Of a stretch of DNA of 53,433 bases, positions 17,193 through 25,913 are shown piece after piece (positions within the stretch are counted from its first letter, which is position 1; every line of letters begins with the position of its first letter). The stretch is from an uncultured Paraprevotella sp. (GTDB taxonomy: Bacteria > Bacteroidota > Bacteroidia > Bacteroidales > Bacteroidaceae). The stretch lies in assembly GCA_947177395.1 (NCBI GenBank), contig CAMWUI010000018.1, positions 1 through 53,433 on the forward strand. The letters run 5' to 3'. Made by a program: the position numbers and the translations under genes. The notes under the pieces were generated by a model, which was not told the origin of the DNA, did no database searches, and saw only the letters and a program-made list of their open reading frames with translations.

Positions 17193-18278
17193 TCAGTGTA
17201 AAGTTACAATTTCCTGCATCCCTTCAAATACTTCCAACGCCTTCTTTTTATTCAACCCGGCCTTAACCGCAACAGTAATAATATCCTCTTTCGTCGGTTT
17301 GATACAATCGTTGATCGAGGTTGTGCGGAATCCGTTTATTCCATCGCTTGGTAATAGATCGTAGGCCGGTGCAAAATGCCAGTCACCACCACGATAAATG
17401 AAGGCAAAGTTTTTGGCATGGTCGTCTTTGTTGCCTATTAGGTAATTGAATACCATGAGGCGATAAACTTTCCACATTTCCATTGCATTATGAGTCAGAA
17501 CCGCGCACACCTGAAAGATATGTGCGTAGTCTATGCTTGGCATACGATAATCAGCACCGATAAGTCCGGCAATGCTTACCACATGTAGTTTACCTCCAGG
17601 TGTACGGTCAAAACGCTCCACACCGAAGTACTTATCCTCGAACAGCCGTGTTTCGGGCATCTCGATACCACATTTCTTTGCAAGAAGCGAATAATTGTAT
17701 TCATCAGCACCAATATGTTGGGAATCTCTCTTTGCACGAAATTTTACTAACCATTCCTTTCCGTCACAGCGAGTGAATATTTTCGGCCGGGCACCACCGG
17801 GGGAGCCTCCCCTGTATTGAAACTCCTCGATACCCTTTCCTGTGTATTCGTCACTGTCAAGAATCTGTTCAGCTTCCAATGCCAGTTTCTCGAAATCCGC
17901 GTACTCTTGTTTCGACGCGACGCTTTTGTCTGGGCGAAATTCCAATGCCCCGCGCCCTGTCGAACCTACCAATGCAAGCCGGTCGAGCAATGACAATGTG
18001 TGCGGATTGATGCCGTTCTGCTGCAGGTATCTGTCAAGGACCAGCAGTCCCCATCCATCTGGCAGACAATCGTCAAAGACGCCAAACCCGCCTTCAAACG
18101 GGCGAGGCTTGGCGATAAAAATACCGCTGTGCAATGGCAGTTCAAACGGAGATATGGAGAATCCCGAATTGAGCCACTCTGCCGAATACTCAAATGCGCA
18201 TAAGCCTTCTTTGGTTAGTGCCAGCCGCCCCACCAAATTGTTGCCACAGATGACCTCTATTTGCTTGATACTATTCAT
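17193..18278 (-). CDS. hipA: HipA-family serine/threonine kinase toxin
   Basis: A 361-residue HipA-type kinase, the toxin of a type II toxin-antitoxin pair; characterised HipA proteins phosphorylate translation factors such as GltX. It has an N-terminal HipA-couple domain (1-110), the Gly-rich loop GGSPGGARPK (157-166), the catalytic GNKDDHAKN (282-290, Asp285) and the metal-binding AYDLLP (Asp307). All kinase residues look intact. It is shorter than E. coli HipA (440), as many Bacteroidota members are. ATG 18278 follows GAGGGAAG. It overlaps hipB by 8 bp. Lower GC than its neighbours suggests acquisition. Confidence 0.9.
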   Translation of the reverse strand: MNSIKQIEVICGNNLVGRLALTKEGLCAFEYSAEWLNSGFSISPFELPLHSGIFIAKPRPFEGGFGVFDDCLPDGWGLLVLDRYLQQNGINPHTLSLLDRLALVGSTGRGALEFRPDKSVASKQEYADFEKLALEAEQILDSDEYTGKGIEEFQYRGGSPGGARPKIFTRCDGKEWLVKFRAKRDSQHIGADEYNYSLLAKKCGIEMPETRLFEDKYFGVERFDRTPGGKLHVVSIAGLIGADYRMPSIDYAHIFQVCAVLTHNAMEMWKVYRLMVFNYLIGNKDDHAKNFAFIYRGGDWHFAPAYDLLPSDGINGFRTTSINDCIKPTKEDIITVAVKAGLNKKKALEVFEGMQEIVTLH

Positions 18279-18588
18279 TTTTCTTCCCTCTTTTGCGGGT
18301 AACATTCTGTTCATTCAGCACATCATCAAGGGATTGATACTGTTTTTGTGCAAAAAGTGCATCAAATTCATACAGTGCATTCAAGGCAAATCCTATTTGA
18401 AGCAATCCTCTCAATGAAATCTCTCCCGTCTGTTCAAATCTGCGATAAGTGGCAAACTTGATTCCGGCTCTTGCAGCCAAGCCTTCTTGAGTTAAGTTCA
18501 ATTCCAATCTTCTGGTTTTTACCCTTGCTGCAATCTGCAAAGCCACTTCGCCGGGATTAGAAACATTAAATGCTATAATATTGTTCAT
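18271..18588 (-). CDS. hipB: HipB-like antitoxin, XRE-type repressor
   Basis: 105 residues with a helix-turn-helix at about 29-58 (LNLTQEGLAARAGIKFATYR). It sits directly upstream of and overlaps hipA, the normal HipB order. HipB proteins neutralise HipA and repress their own operon by binding palindromes. A 14-bp palindrome lies 25 bp ahead of its ATG. The C-terminal tail (NVTRKRGKKNE) is basic. Confidence 0.88.
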   Translation of the reverse strand: MNNIIAFNVSNPGEVALQIAARVKTRRLELNLTQEGLAARAGIKFATYRRFEQTGEISLRGLLQIGFALNALYEFDALFAQKQYQSLDDVLNEQNVTRKRGKKNE

Positions 18589-18612
18589 TGTATTGGAAAA
18601 TGCAGGTCAACA

Positions 18613-18639
18613 AATAATATATTATTCGATACAAAGATA
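18613..18639 (-). promoter_or_regulatory. hipBA promoter with palindromic operator candidate
   Basis: TATCTTTG (minus, plus 18632-18639) is the -7 element. AATAATATATTATT (18613-18626) is a perfect 14-bp palindrome placed where transcription should start, a suitable site for HipB autorepression (inference). Confidence 0.55.
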
Positions 18640-18672
18640 ATAAATTATCAGCAAATACAGCTCATTCGTTCA

Positions 18673-21546
18673 TCAATACCAATCCAGATTGGAGCTGTAG
18701 CTGCTCTGTTTTTTCCATTTCAGCACGTCGGACAGAGCCGATGCGTTGGCCGAGAAGGTGAAGTTGTATGACGTGTAGGGACTCAGTACGACACTGGCCG
18801 TCATGGAGAAACAGTGGAGGTCGCGGCTCAGAGAAGCCGTTGTCATGGAGAGACGGTGGTAATTGAAATCGTAACCGGAAGAGAAGTTGATGTTCCATCC
18901 GTCCGAGATGCCGAGATTGCCCGAGAAGTTGAGCGTATGCGTCAGTTTGAAGGGGTAGCGCATGCGTTTGACCTTGATGGCAGCCTGCGTGTTCTCGCGC
19001 ATGCTCACACCGTAAGATACGGATAGCGACCAGGGAAGCTTGAACTTCAGATACCCGTCTTCGTCCACTTCCGATGTTTGCTCCTTGTCCCTGTTGCTCC
19101 GCCTCGACTCCCTGCGGTCGGGATCCAGATTGGTGTCGGAAATTTCGTCTTCGTCGTCATCCTCTCCTTCGTTTCCTTTCCGCTTGGTCCCTTTTTTGCC
19201 GCCTCCGAACAGTTTCGAGAAAGTCTGGTTGTTAAATGTGTAGGAGAGGTTCTGCGACATGCCCTGAAAACGTCCGAAGCGTCCGTAAGACCATTCCGTC
19301 CGGTCGCCGACCCGCACATTGCCCTTGTCGTCGAATTCGTAGGCATAGGTGGCGAACATGGCATTCAAACTGAAAGTGTAGCTTTTGGTCAGTTTCAGGC
19401 GGAGGCGCATGGACAGGTCGCTCCAAGGTCTTTGGGCAGCGGCCATGTTGTAGCTCAAGCTTCCCCCCAGTTCGTCGATAATGCTGATTTTCCTGCTGCC
19501 GGTGGAATCCTTCTCGCTACGCAGTTTCATTTCGACGTTGTTGGACACATCCATGGACACGCTTCCGGTCTTTCCTTGCGAGGGAGCGCCGTAGAGACTG
19601 CCGCTGTAGGGAGAATAGCTGACTGTGGACACGTTCCCGTTTCTGTCTGTCCGGACGTATGAGTCCCAGTAACCGAAGCGCGGGGCGCCGAAGTCCGGCG
19701 AATAGTTCAGCGACACGGAGGGAGTGAACACATGGCGCACCGTCTGTATTTTCCGGTTCAGGAATTTGGGTACGGGCGTGTAGAAACCGTACAGCTTGGT
19801 GGATGCCGTGAGGCTCATACTGTAGTCGTATACGTTGTTGAATCCCCACACCGTGTCCCGCACTTCCCGTTGTGCCTCCGTGTCCCAGCTGCGCATGATC
19901 TTGTTGGTGTACATGCGGTCGTGGAACGAGAAATTAGGCGTGATATTCAGATAGTTGCCGACGGAGAACGTCGCACTCACAGGCACATCGTGCTTCATGC
20001 CGTTGCGCCAGTCTTTTATCAGGTTCGACTTGAAGAGCTGTTCTTCCTTGGTCGTTATGCTGTTGCTGAGCGTTCCGGTATAGCTGACGGCAATCTTCTC
20101 GTACCAGCGTTCCTTGCCGGCCATCTTTTTCCGTTTGAACGGGTTGAAACGTGCCAGCGATATGTTCAGGCTCGGCAGGGTGACGGCCACTGTGGAGTCG
20201 CGCATGTTCTGCGACAGGTTGAACGTACCGGAAAGCGTCAGGCCGATTTTGGAGAAACTTTTGGAGTAGCTGACACTGGATGTACGGGTGCTCTGCGTAT
20301 AGCTTTCCGGATTGTACATGCTTGTCAGGTTGTTCCGTTCATAGCTTTGGGAGGCGAAGTTTACGCTGGCGGAGAACGATTGGGTGGGGTTGGCTTTGGC
20401 GTCCTGCCGGTGGGTCCATTGCACTTTGAAACTGGTGGTTTCCGCATAATCCGGCATGTTTTTCTCGCCCTCGACGGTCTTCTGATAACTCAGGTTGAAG
20501 TTGCCGGAAAAGCGGTAGCGCTTGCGGTAGTTGGAGAGGGCGCTCAGTCCCCACGAACCTTTCGTGTAGATTTCTCCCAAGGCTTTCAGGTCTATCATGT
20601 CGTTGATGGCAAAGTAGTAGCCTCCTTCGCGCAGGTAGAATCCCCGGCTTGTCTCGTCGCCGTATGTGGGCATGATGAATCCCGACGAATACTTTTTACT
20701 GAACGGGAAGAACCCGTAGGGGATAGCCAGCGGCAGGGGCACGTCCTCCACCACCAGATAGGCCGGACCGAACACGGCGTCTTTTCCCGGCCGCGCCTTG
20801 ACCCGCGTCACAGCCAGGTAGAAATGGGGGTGTTTGGCATCGCATGTCGTGTATTTGCCCCGTCGCATGTACATCACTCCTTCCGAGTCGCGTTTGGACT
20901 CTTCGCTGATGAGGTAACCGTCTCCCTGGTTCGTATAGATGTTGCTGATGAAAGCCTTGCGCGTCTTGAAGTTGTAGCTGATGCGTTCCGGGTCGTATTC
21001 TTCAGAGCCTTGCCGGAATATCGGTTCCCCTTTCATCCCTCCGGTGGAATCGGGCCGTCCTGCGGCATGCACCAGACTGCTGTCCATGCTCATCGTTATC
21101 CAGTCGGCCTCCAGTTGTAGGTCCTGATAGGTGACTTTGCTTTCTCCGTATAGGCTGGCCCGTTTCTGCCCCATGAAAAATGTCACGGAGTCATTGGCCG
21201 TGTATTCCACGGGGAAGTCGAGCACGTTGCCGCCCTTTCCCGCCGTGTCGTTTTTCAGTGTGTCTGCCTGTTGGGGAATGGTGGAAACAGAATCCGCTGC
21301 TATATGACTGACAGGCGCATCTGCCGGTCGGACAGAGTCGGGAGACAGGATGTCCGCTGCTTTCGGAGCGATGTCGGCACTGTCTTTCCGGAACGGGGAA
21401 AGGAGAAAGCCCGGCCGGCAGGTTCCGGATGGACGGAACGACGGAAACCGGTGGGTGCCGCCTGCGACGGAATTATGCCCGCTGCCTGTTGCCGACAAGC
21501 ATACGGACACGACCGACAGCAGGAGTAAATATATTTTTGTTTTCAA
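18673..21546 (-). CDS. lptD: LptD-family outer-membrane protein (LPS transport/assembly)
   Basis: A 957-residue protein with a signal peptide, a low-complexity linker, an OstA-like N-terminal domain (about 110-160, SVTFFMGQKRASLYGESKVTYQDLQ), and a large beta-barrel. In proteobacteria LptD with LptE inserts lipopolysaccharide in the outer leaflet. The barrel has strand repeats such as FSGNFNLSYQKT and a highly charged insert (GNEGEDDDEDEISD, near residue 800), probably an extracellular loop. It ends in the aromatic LDWY. It has its own -7 element and follows an HD hydrolase by 86 bp. Confidence 0.85.
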   Translation of the reverse strand: MKTKIYLLLLSVVSVCLSATGSGHNSVAGGTHRFPSFRPSGTCRPGFLLSPFRKDSADIAPKAADILSPDSVRPADAPVSHIAADSVSTIPQQADTLKNDTAGKGGNVLDFPVEYTANDSVTFFMGQKRASLYGESKVTYQDLQLEADWITMSMDSSLVHAAGRPDSTGGMKGEPIFRQGSEEYDPERISYNFKTRKAFISNIYTNQGDGYLISEESKRDSEGVMYMRRGKYTTCDAKHPHFYLAVTRVKARPGKDAVFGPAYLVVEDVPLPLAIPYGFFPFSKKYSSGFIMPTYGDETSRGFYLREGGYYFAINDMIDLKALGEIYTKGSWGLSALSNYRKRYRFSGNFNLSYQKTVEGEKNMPDYAETTSFKVQWTHRQDAKANPTQSFSASVNFASQSYERNNLTSMYNPESYTQSTRTSSVSYSKSFSKIGLTLSGTFNLSQNMRDSTVAVTLPSLNISLARFNPFKRKKMAGKERWYEKIAVSYTGTLSNSITTKEEQLFKSNLIKDWRNGMKHDVPVSATFSVGNYLNITPNFSFHDRMYTNKIMRSWDTEAQREVRDTVWGFNNVYDYSMSLTASTKLYGFYTPVPKFLNRKIQTVRHVFTPSVSLNYSPDFGAPRFGYWDSYVRTDRNGNVSTVSYSPYSGSLYGAPSQGKTGSVSMDVSNNVEMKLRSEKDSTGSRKISIIDELGGSLSYNMAAAQRPWSDLSMRLRLKLTKSYTFSLNAMFATYAYEFDDKGNVRVGDRTEWSYGRFGRFQGMSQNLSYTFNNQTFSKLFGGGKKGTKRKGNEGEDDDEDEISDTNLDPDRRESRRSNRDKEQTSEVDEDGYLKFKLPWSLSVSYGVSMRENTQAAIKVKRMRYPFKLTHTLNFSGNLGISDGWNINFSSGYDFNYHRLSMTTASLSRDLHCFSMTASVVLSPYTSYNFTFSANASALSDVLKWKKQSSYSSNLDWY

Positions 21547-21584
21547 AAGAATCCTGTCTTTTCTGTTTCACATGAAAGCAAGTG

Positions 21585-21592
21585 CAAAAATA
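21585..21592 (-). promoter_or_regulatory. -7 promoter element of lptD
   Basis: Reads TATTTTTG on the minus strand, 38 bp before the lptD ATG. Confidence 0.4.
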
Positions 21593-21632
21593 CATAAAAT
21601 ATGCTGAAAAGGCGAGTGTTTACGGCAATAAA

Positions 21633-22178
21633 TTACCCGATGGAACCAAATCGTCCGTGCCATTCGTCAAATCGTCTCACCACCTCGTCGCCGAACTTGC
21701 AGAGGCTTCTGCGGGCCTGTTCGTATGTTTTTTCCTTGTCGGGGTGGGATTTGGAATAAAACTTGTCTGCATAGCAGATGACCTGTTCTTCCGGTGATTC
21801 CGGCAGAAAGTCACGGGGCGGCAGCGGAAGGTGGTTCTCGGTGATCTGACTGGCGGTCAGTCCGGTGCCGGTGTGCCGTTCGCAAACTCTGGCATGTGCG
21901 GGAAATCCCTCTTCGCGCAGCAGTTCCGCCCCCAGATAGCCGTGACAGAGATACGGCTCTTTTCCCGTGCATCCGATGCCCGGCGCGTCTGTCAGGAAGA
22001 TGCCGATATCGTGTAGCAGGGCCGCTTCCTCAAGGAAAGTCCTGTCCAGGTTCAGTTCCGGATGCCGGTCGGCCACTTGCAGGCTTTTCCGTGCCACAAG
22101 ACGGCTGTGGATGAGCAGCGTGCGCCGCAGCGTATTGTCGTGGGGATAATATTTCTCGATCAGTGTCAGTGGATTCAT
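21633..22178 (-). CDS. HD-domain phosphohydrolase
   Basis: 181 residues of the HD superfamily, metal-dependent phosphohydrolases. H24, H56-D57 (LLHDIGIF), a downstream His in ERHTGTGL and Asp in CYADKFYSK supply the metal ligands. The substrate is unknown, but nucleotides are common for this size class. ATG 22178 is chosen for the family-like start MNPLTLIEKYYP. It lies between the C10 peptidase and lptD on the same strand. Confidence 0.85.
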   Translation of the reverse strand: MNPLTLIEKYYPHDNTLRRTLLIHSRLVARKSLQVADRHPELNLDRTFLEEAALLHDIGIFLTDAPGIGCTGKEPYLCHGYLGAELLREEGFPAHARVCERHTGTGLTASQITENHLPLPPRDFLPESPEEQVICYADKFYSKSHPDKEKTYEQARRSLCKFGDEVVRRFDEWHGRFGSIG

Positions 22179-22233
22179 ACTATTGTCATAGTCTCTTTTA
22201 GGTTCCTTTGATGTCCCGTTGGTTAGCCGGCTG

Positions 22234-24231
22234 TCAGCGTCCACCCGTCCGCATCTTGCGTGTTTCTCCAGCGTCGTTTTTCAGGATGTAGACCGCAGGC
22301 GGCTTCTGCAGTCCCCGCTCCGCCAGTTCGGTGTCGGTGACGGTGCCGACGAACATGCCCAACATGGTATATATCTTCCAGACATGTCCGTCGCGCACGG
22401 GAATGTCTATGTCCGTCGCGTCGGGAGTCCGTATGACGCATTCTCCGACAATGGTCCATGGATAGCGGATTTTCAGGGTGTAGCGGTGGCCGGGACGCAG
22501 GTGGAGGAACGACACGGAATCCGTTTTGCTCCCTCCGGCCGGGATTTCCGCAAAGCTCCAGTGGCTGGTGCCCGTTTCCTCGTCCTCGTAGTAAAGCGTG
22601 TAAGTGACCCAGTTTCCCGAACATCCGGAGGCAGATCCGTTGCGTATGTCGGTCTCGAAAGTCACGCTTTGCGGTTTCAGTTCCGCCACCCGGGGCGCCG
22701 ACAGTGCCAGCAGGGGCGATGTTCCCTTTGCCACGCTCAGGGGCGCTGTGTAGCAGATGGTGTCCTCGTCCACGGCGCCCAGCATCTGGTCGCCGCTCCG
22801 GCTGAAACGGCAATAGGACGTGGCGCTGACGGTGGAGCGGGGAAGGAGCGTGGCGCAACCGACGCCGGCGCCGATTCCCTGTTGGTAGACGGCGGTGTCG
22901 GAAGGCAGGTAGGTGAACAGTTCGAATGTATAAGTCACGGTGTCCGTTCCGTGGTTGGTGATGGTGACGGTGGCCGGTATATATACGGACGTTTCCGGCT
23001 GGCGGGGGAATTCCACGCGGTCTACCGTGATTTCCCCCCTCCGCAGCGGCAGGGTGTCGGGCGAAAGGATGTCCGCCCCCTTCTCCGGATGCAGGAACAA
23101 GGCTCCCTGGCTGCAATAGAGTCCCTGATGCAGGCCTTCCGTCGTGTAGTCGTCCGCCCGTTCGTAAGGATTCAACACGTCCAGCAGGAAATATCCGTCG
23201 GCGTTGCCGCCGTATCCCCAGTTCAGATGATACAGCCCGTCGGCATCCTGACCGTCGATGACGAAGCAGTGTCCACCTCCCGTATAGTTGTAGCCGACGT
23301 ATACGACGGGTCTGCCGCTGGCCAGCTCATGGCGCAGCATGGCATTCCAGGCGACCGGCGTGTAGCGGGAGCGGTCGCGGAACTCCGATGTCCCGTAACC
23401 GAATATGCGGGTCAGTTCCGGCGCGGCCTTCGCCACATTGGCTCCGGAGGCGCTGACGCCGAAATTCATGTGGACGGCCATGGCGCAGTAGAGCGACAGT
23501 TCCTGCACGGCGCGCGCCTGCTCCTCGGTGTATCCCTTTCCGTAATCGTCGAGTATGTGTTCCCAGCGAACGGGCGTACCGGCGGCAATGTCCTCCAGCG
23601 CGTAGTTAGGAGTCGTCCATCCCGCTATCGTGTCCAGCAGGCAGTCCGGATGGTGGTAATAATTGAATACGCCCTCGATGGCCGTGGCCACGCAACCCAC
23701 CAGACAACGTCCCGGACTGACCGTTCCGTTCTCATACGTGTAGTAGGGGCACATCCCGTTGTAGGGTTCATATTGGCTGCGGTGTGATTTCAGCAGGGGG
23801 GACACGGGTCTGACGGCTTCCCGCGTGCCGGTGGTCCGTCCGGGAGAGAGGTGTGCGCCCCGTGCGGCATATCCGTGCATCAGGCTGACGAGCGGTTCGG
23901 GCAGGGTGTCGCGTGTCAGGACACCCGTCTCGGAATATCCCACGGGCCGTATGCCTTCCGGGCTTTCCGCCACGAGCACGAAGCCTTCGTCGTCCGCCGG
24001 TGTGAACAGATAGCATGTGCCTGCCGGAGTCTGCTCTGAGGCCCGCAGGGACAGCCGGGCGGAGGGAGCCGCTTCCGACGCGCGCAGACCCGCGTCTCCC
24101 TGACGGACGTGCGAGGCGCGGAACGAGGCTGCCGCCTGTCGGGCCGCTTCCACGCGTGCCTGCTGTCCGTCGGCCTTCATGAAGACCGTCGGCAGACAGA
24201 GCGTCCCTATCATGAGCAACAGTCTTTTCAT
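22234..24231 (-). CDS. C10-family cysteine peptidase (streptopain-like), exported
   Basis: A 665-residue secreted or surface protease. A signal peptide (MKRLLLMIGTLCLPTVFMKADG) is followed by a propeptide of about 130 residues and the C10 catalytic domain: Cys180 in GRCLVGCVATA and His321 in TGGGHCFVIDG, both in the normal context. Fibronectin-like beta domains follow. The last about 45 residues (GHVWKIYTMLGMFVGTV...AVYILKNDAG) resemble a Por/type IX sorting-type tail. No Spi-type inhibitor gene is adjacent. ATG 24231 is chosen for the signal peptide. It starts 61 bp after the PurF-like gene. Confidence 0.88.
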   Translation of the reverse strand: MKRLLLMIGTLCLPTVFMKADGQQARVEAARQAAASFRASHVRQGDAGLRASEAAPSARLSLRASEQTPAGTCYLFTPADDEGFVLVAESPEGIRPVGYSETGVLTRDTLPEPLVSLMHGYAARGAHLSPGRTTGTREAVRPVSPLLKSHRSQYEPYNGMCPYYTYENGTVSPGRCLVGCVATAIEGVFNYYHHPDCLLDTIAGWTTPNYALEDIAAGTPVRWEHILDDYGKGYTEEQARAVQELSLYCAMAVHMNFGVSASGANVAKAAPELTRIFGYGTSEFRDRSRYTPVAWNAMLRHELASGRPVVYVGYNYTGGGHCFVIDGQDADGLYHLNWGYGGNADGYFLLDVLNPYERADDYTTEGLHQGLYCSQGALFLHPEKGADILSPDTLPLRRGEITVDRVEFPRQPETSVYIPATVTITNHGTDTVTYTFELFTYLPSDTAVYQQGIGAGVGCATLLPRSTVSATSYCRFSRSGDQMLGAVDEDTICYTAPLSVAKGTSPLLALSAPRVAELKPQSVTFETDIRNGSASGCSGNWVTYTLYYEDEETGTSHWSFAEIPAGGSKTDSVSFLHLRPGHRYTLKIRYPWTIVGECVIRTPDATDIDIPVRDGHVWKIYTMLGMFVGTVTDTELAERGLQKPPAVYILKNDAGETRKMRTGGR

Positions 24232-24292
24232 AAAACGATGAAAAAAGAATACTGCGGGGGAATCGTCGTTGGCGTCTGCCGGAAGTAGCCTG

Positions 24293-25720
24293 TCATTCCT
24301 TCCACCCGTCCAGCGTGTGCGCGCTGCTTCCGTCGAAGCAATGGGTGCAGATCTGATCTTTCGCAAGTCCGATGGACTCTATCAGATTTTCCAGTGTGTT
24401 GAATTTCAGGGACGAGAGCCCGAAACGGTCGGCAATGGCCTGCACCATGCGCCGGTATTCCGGTGAGTCCGTCGTCGCATACTTGTCCAGGTTCTTGTTG
24501 GCATCCCCCTCGAAGTCCTGGATGAGCCGGCGGGTGATAAGCTCCATGTCGCTCTTGGAGGACGTGAAGTTCAGGAACGGGCAGCCGTATATCAGGGGCG
24601 GGCAGGCGATGCGCATGTGCACCTCCCGTGCCCCTTCGTCGTAGAGCACCGTCACGTTGTCGCGCAATTGTGTGCCGCGCACGATGGAGTCGTCGCAGAA
24701 CAGCACGCGCTTGTCTTTCAGCATGGCGTGGTTGGGGATCAGTTTCATCTTGGCCACCAGCTGGCGCATGTCCTGGTTGCTGGGCGTGAAGCTGCGCGGC
24801 CATGTGGGCGTGTATTTCGAAATGGCCCGCTGGTAGGGGACTCCCTTGCCGGCCGCATATCCCAGCGCCATGCCGATGCCGGAGTCGGGGATGCCGCATG
24901 CGCAGTCCACTTCCGAGCTATCCTTTTCTCCCACTTTTTTGCCGCAGGCAAAGCGGACTTCCTCCACGTTGCGTCCTTCGTAACAGGATGTGGGAAATCC
25001 GTAGTAGACCCACAGGAAGGCGCATATCTGCATCTTTTTGTTGGGTTTGCGCAGTTGCTCCATTCCGTCGGCGCGCAGGCGGACGATTTCTCCCGGGCCC
25101 ACGAAATATGAAATCCGGTAGTCCAGATTGGGGAAGGCCGACGATTCGCTCGTGGCGGCGTAGGCTCCGTCCTTCTGCCCGATGATGATGGGGGTGCGTC
25201 CCCATCCGTCGCGGGCCGCTATGATGCCGTCCTCCGTGAGGAGCAGCATGGAGCAGGAGCCCTTTATTTTCCTGAACACGTTTTCGATGCCTTCCACGAA
25301 AGTCTTACCCTGTATGATGAGCAGGGCTATCAGTTCCGTGGGGTTCGTCTTGCCGGAACTCAGTTCCGCGAAATGCATGTTCTGCGACAGCATCTCCTGT
25401 GCCAGCTCGTCGATGTTGTTGATGCGTGCCACCGTGACGATGGCGAAACGTCCCAAGTGGGAGTTGATGATCAGGGGTTGTGCGTCCGTGTCGCTGATGA
25501 TGCCGATGCCGGCGTTGCCCTTGAACTTACCCAGGCTGGATTCGAACTTGGTGCGGAAGTATGAGTTTTCCAGATTGTGTATGGAACGGATGAAACCTTC
25601 TTCTTCCGAATAGGTGGCCATGCCGCCGCGTCGTGTTCCTAAATGCGAATTGTAGTCTGTACCATAAAACAAGTCTGCAACACAACTTGTTGTGGATATT
25701 GTCCCGAAAAAACCTCCCAT
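24293..25720 (-). CDS. amidophosphoribosyltransferase homologue with degenerate glutaminase site
   Basis: A 475-residue PurF relative. True PurF makes phosphoribosylamine from PRPP and glutamine. The PRPP loop is intact (LFCDDSIVRGT, 340-350) and so are the probable iron-sulfur cysteines (233, 373 or 380, 458, 461). The N-terminal glutaminase domain has lost its active site: the start is MGGFFGT instead of MCGIxG, the HVRYxT motif is replaced by IIS plus a deletion, HNGN is TVAR, and the Asp-Ser-Glu motif is PTE. It cannot use glutamine by the known mechanism, so it either uses free ammonia or does another reaction. It may well be labelled purF, so I leave the symbol empty. Confidence 0.85.
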   Translation of the reverse strand: MGGFFGTISTTSCVADLFYGTDYNSHLGTRRGGMATYSEEEGFIRSIHNLENSYFRTKFESSLGKFKGNAGIGIISDTDAQPLIINSHLGRFAIVTVARINNIDELAQEMLSQNMHFAELSSGKTNPTELIALLIIQGKTFVEGIENVFRKIKGSCSMLLLTEDGIIAARDGWGRTPIIIGQKDGAYAATSESSAFPNLDYRISYFVGPGEIVRLRADGMEQLRKPNKKMQICAFLWVYYGFPTSCYEGRNVEEVRFACGKKVGEKDSSEVDCACGIPDSGIGMALGYAAGKGVPYQRAISKYTPTWPRSFTPSNQDMRQLVAKMKLIPNHAMLKDKRVLFCDDSIVRGTQLRDNVTVLYDEGAREVHMRIACPPLIYGCPFLNFTSSKSDMELITRRLIQDFEGDANKNLDKYATTDSPEYRRMVQAIADRFGLSSLKFNTLENLIESIGLAKDQICTHCFDGSSAHTLDGWKE

Positions 25721-25750
25721 AAAAATTATACGTTTTGCGTTTTGAAAGTG

Positions 25751-25758
25751 CAAAATTA
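25751..25758 (-). promoter_or_regulatory. -7 promoter element of the PurF-like gene
   Basis: Reads TAATTTTG on the minus strand, 30 bp before ATG 25720. The peptidase gene may be read from it too. The stretch 25759-25913 beyond shows nothing else. Confidence 0.4.
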
Positions 25759-25913
25759 AAAAAACAAATTCAGATAGTCGTGTGTTCGGGGCGGGTTTTT
25801 GCAGTGTGGACGAATCTTTTTTATGTGTGGATTTGGTGCGACTCCTTTTCTTCTTTCTGGAAGCTGTAAGGACGTGCCGTGAAAATACGATTTATGTGAT
25901 TTTTATTCAAACA

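Noticed and set aside
16690..18660. Integrated element with att sites at tRNA-Asp
   Set aside because: No integrase and no second copy of the tRNA 3' end near the right side of the patch; kept only as a possible acquired region.
19732..21120. A 462-codon plus-strand frame opposite lptD
   Set aside because: No recognisable domain or promoter; a shadow of LptD codon bias.
22219..23787. A 522-codon plus-strand frame opposite the C10 peptidase
   Set aside because: The peptidase has an intact catalytic site and signal peptide; the plus frame is compositionally odd and lacks any motif.
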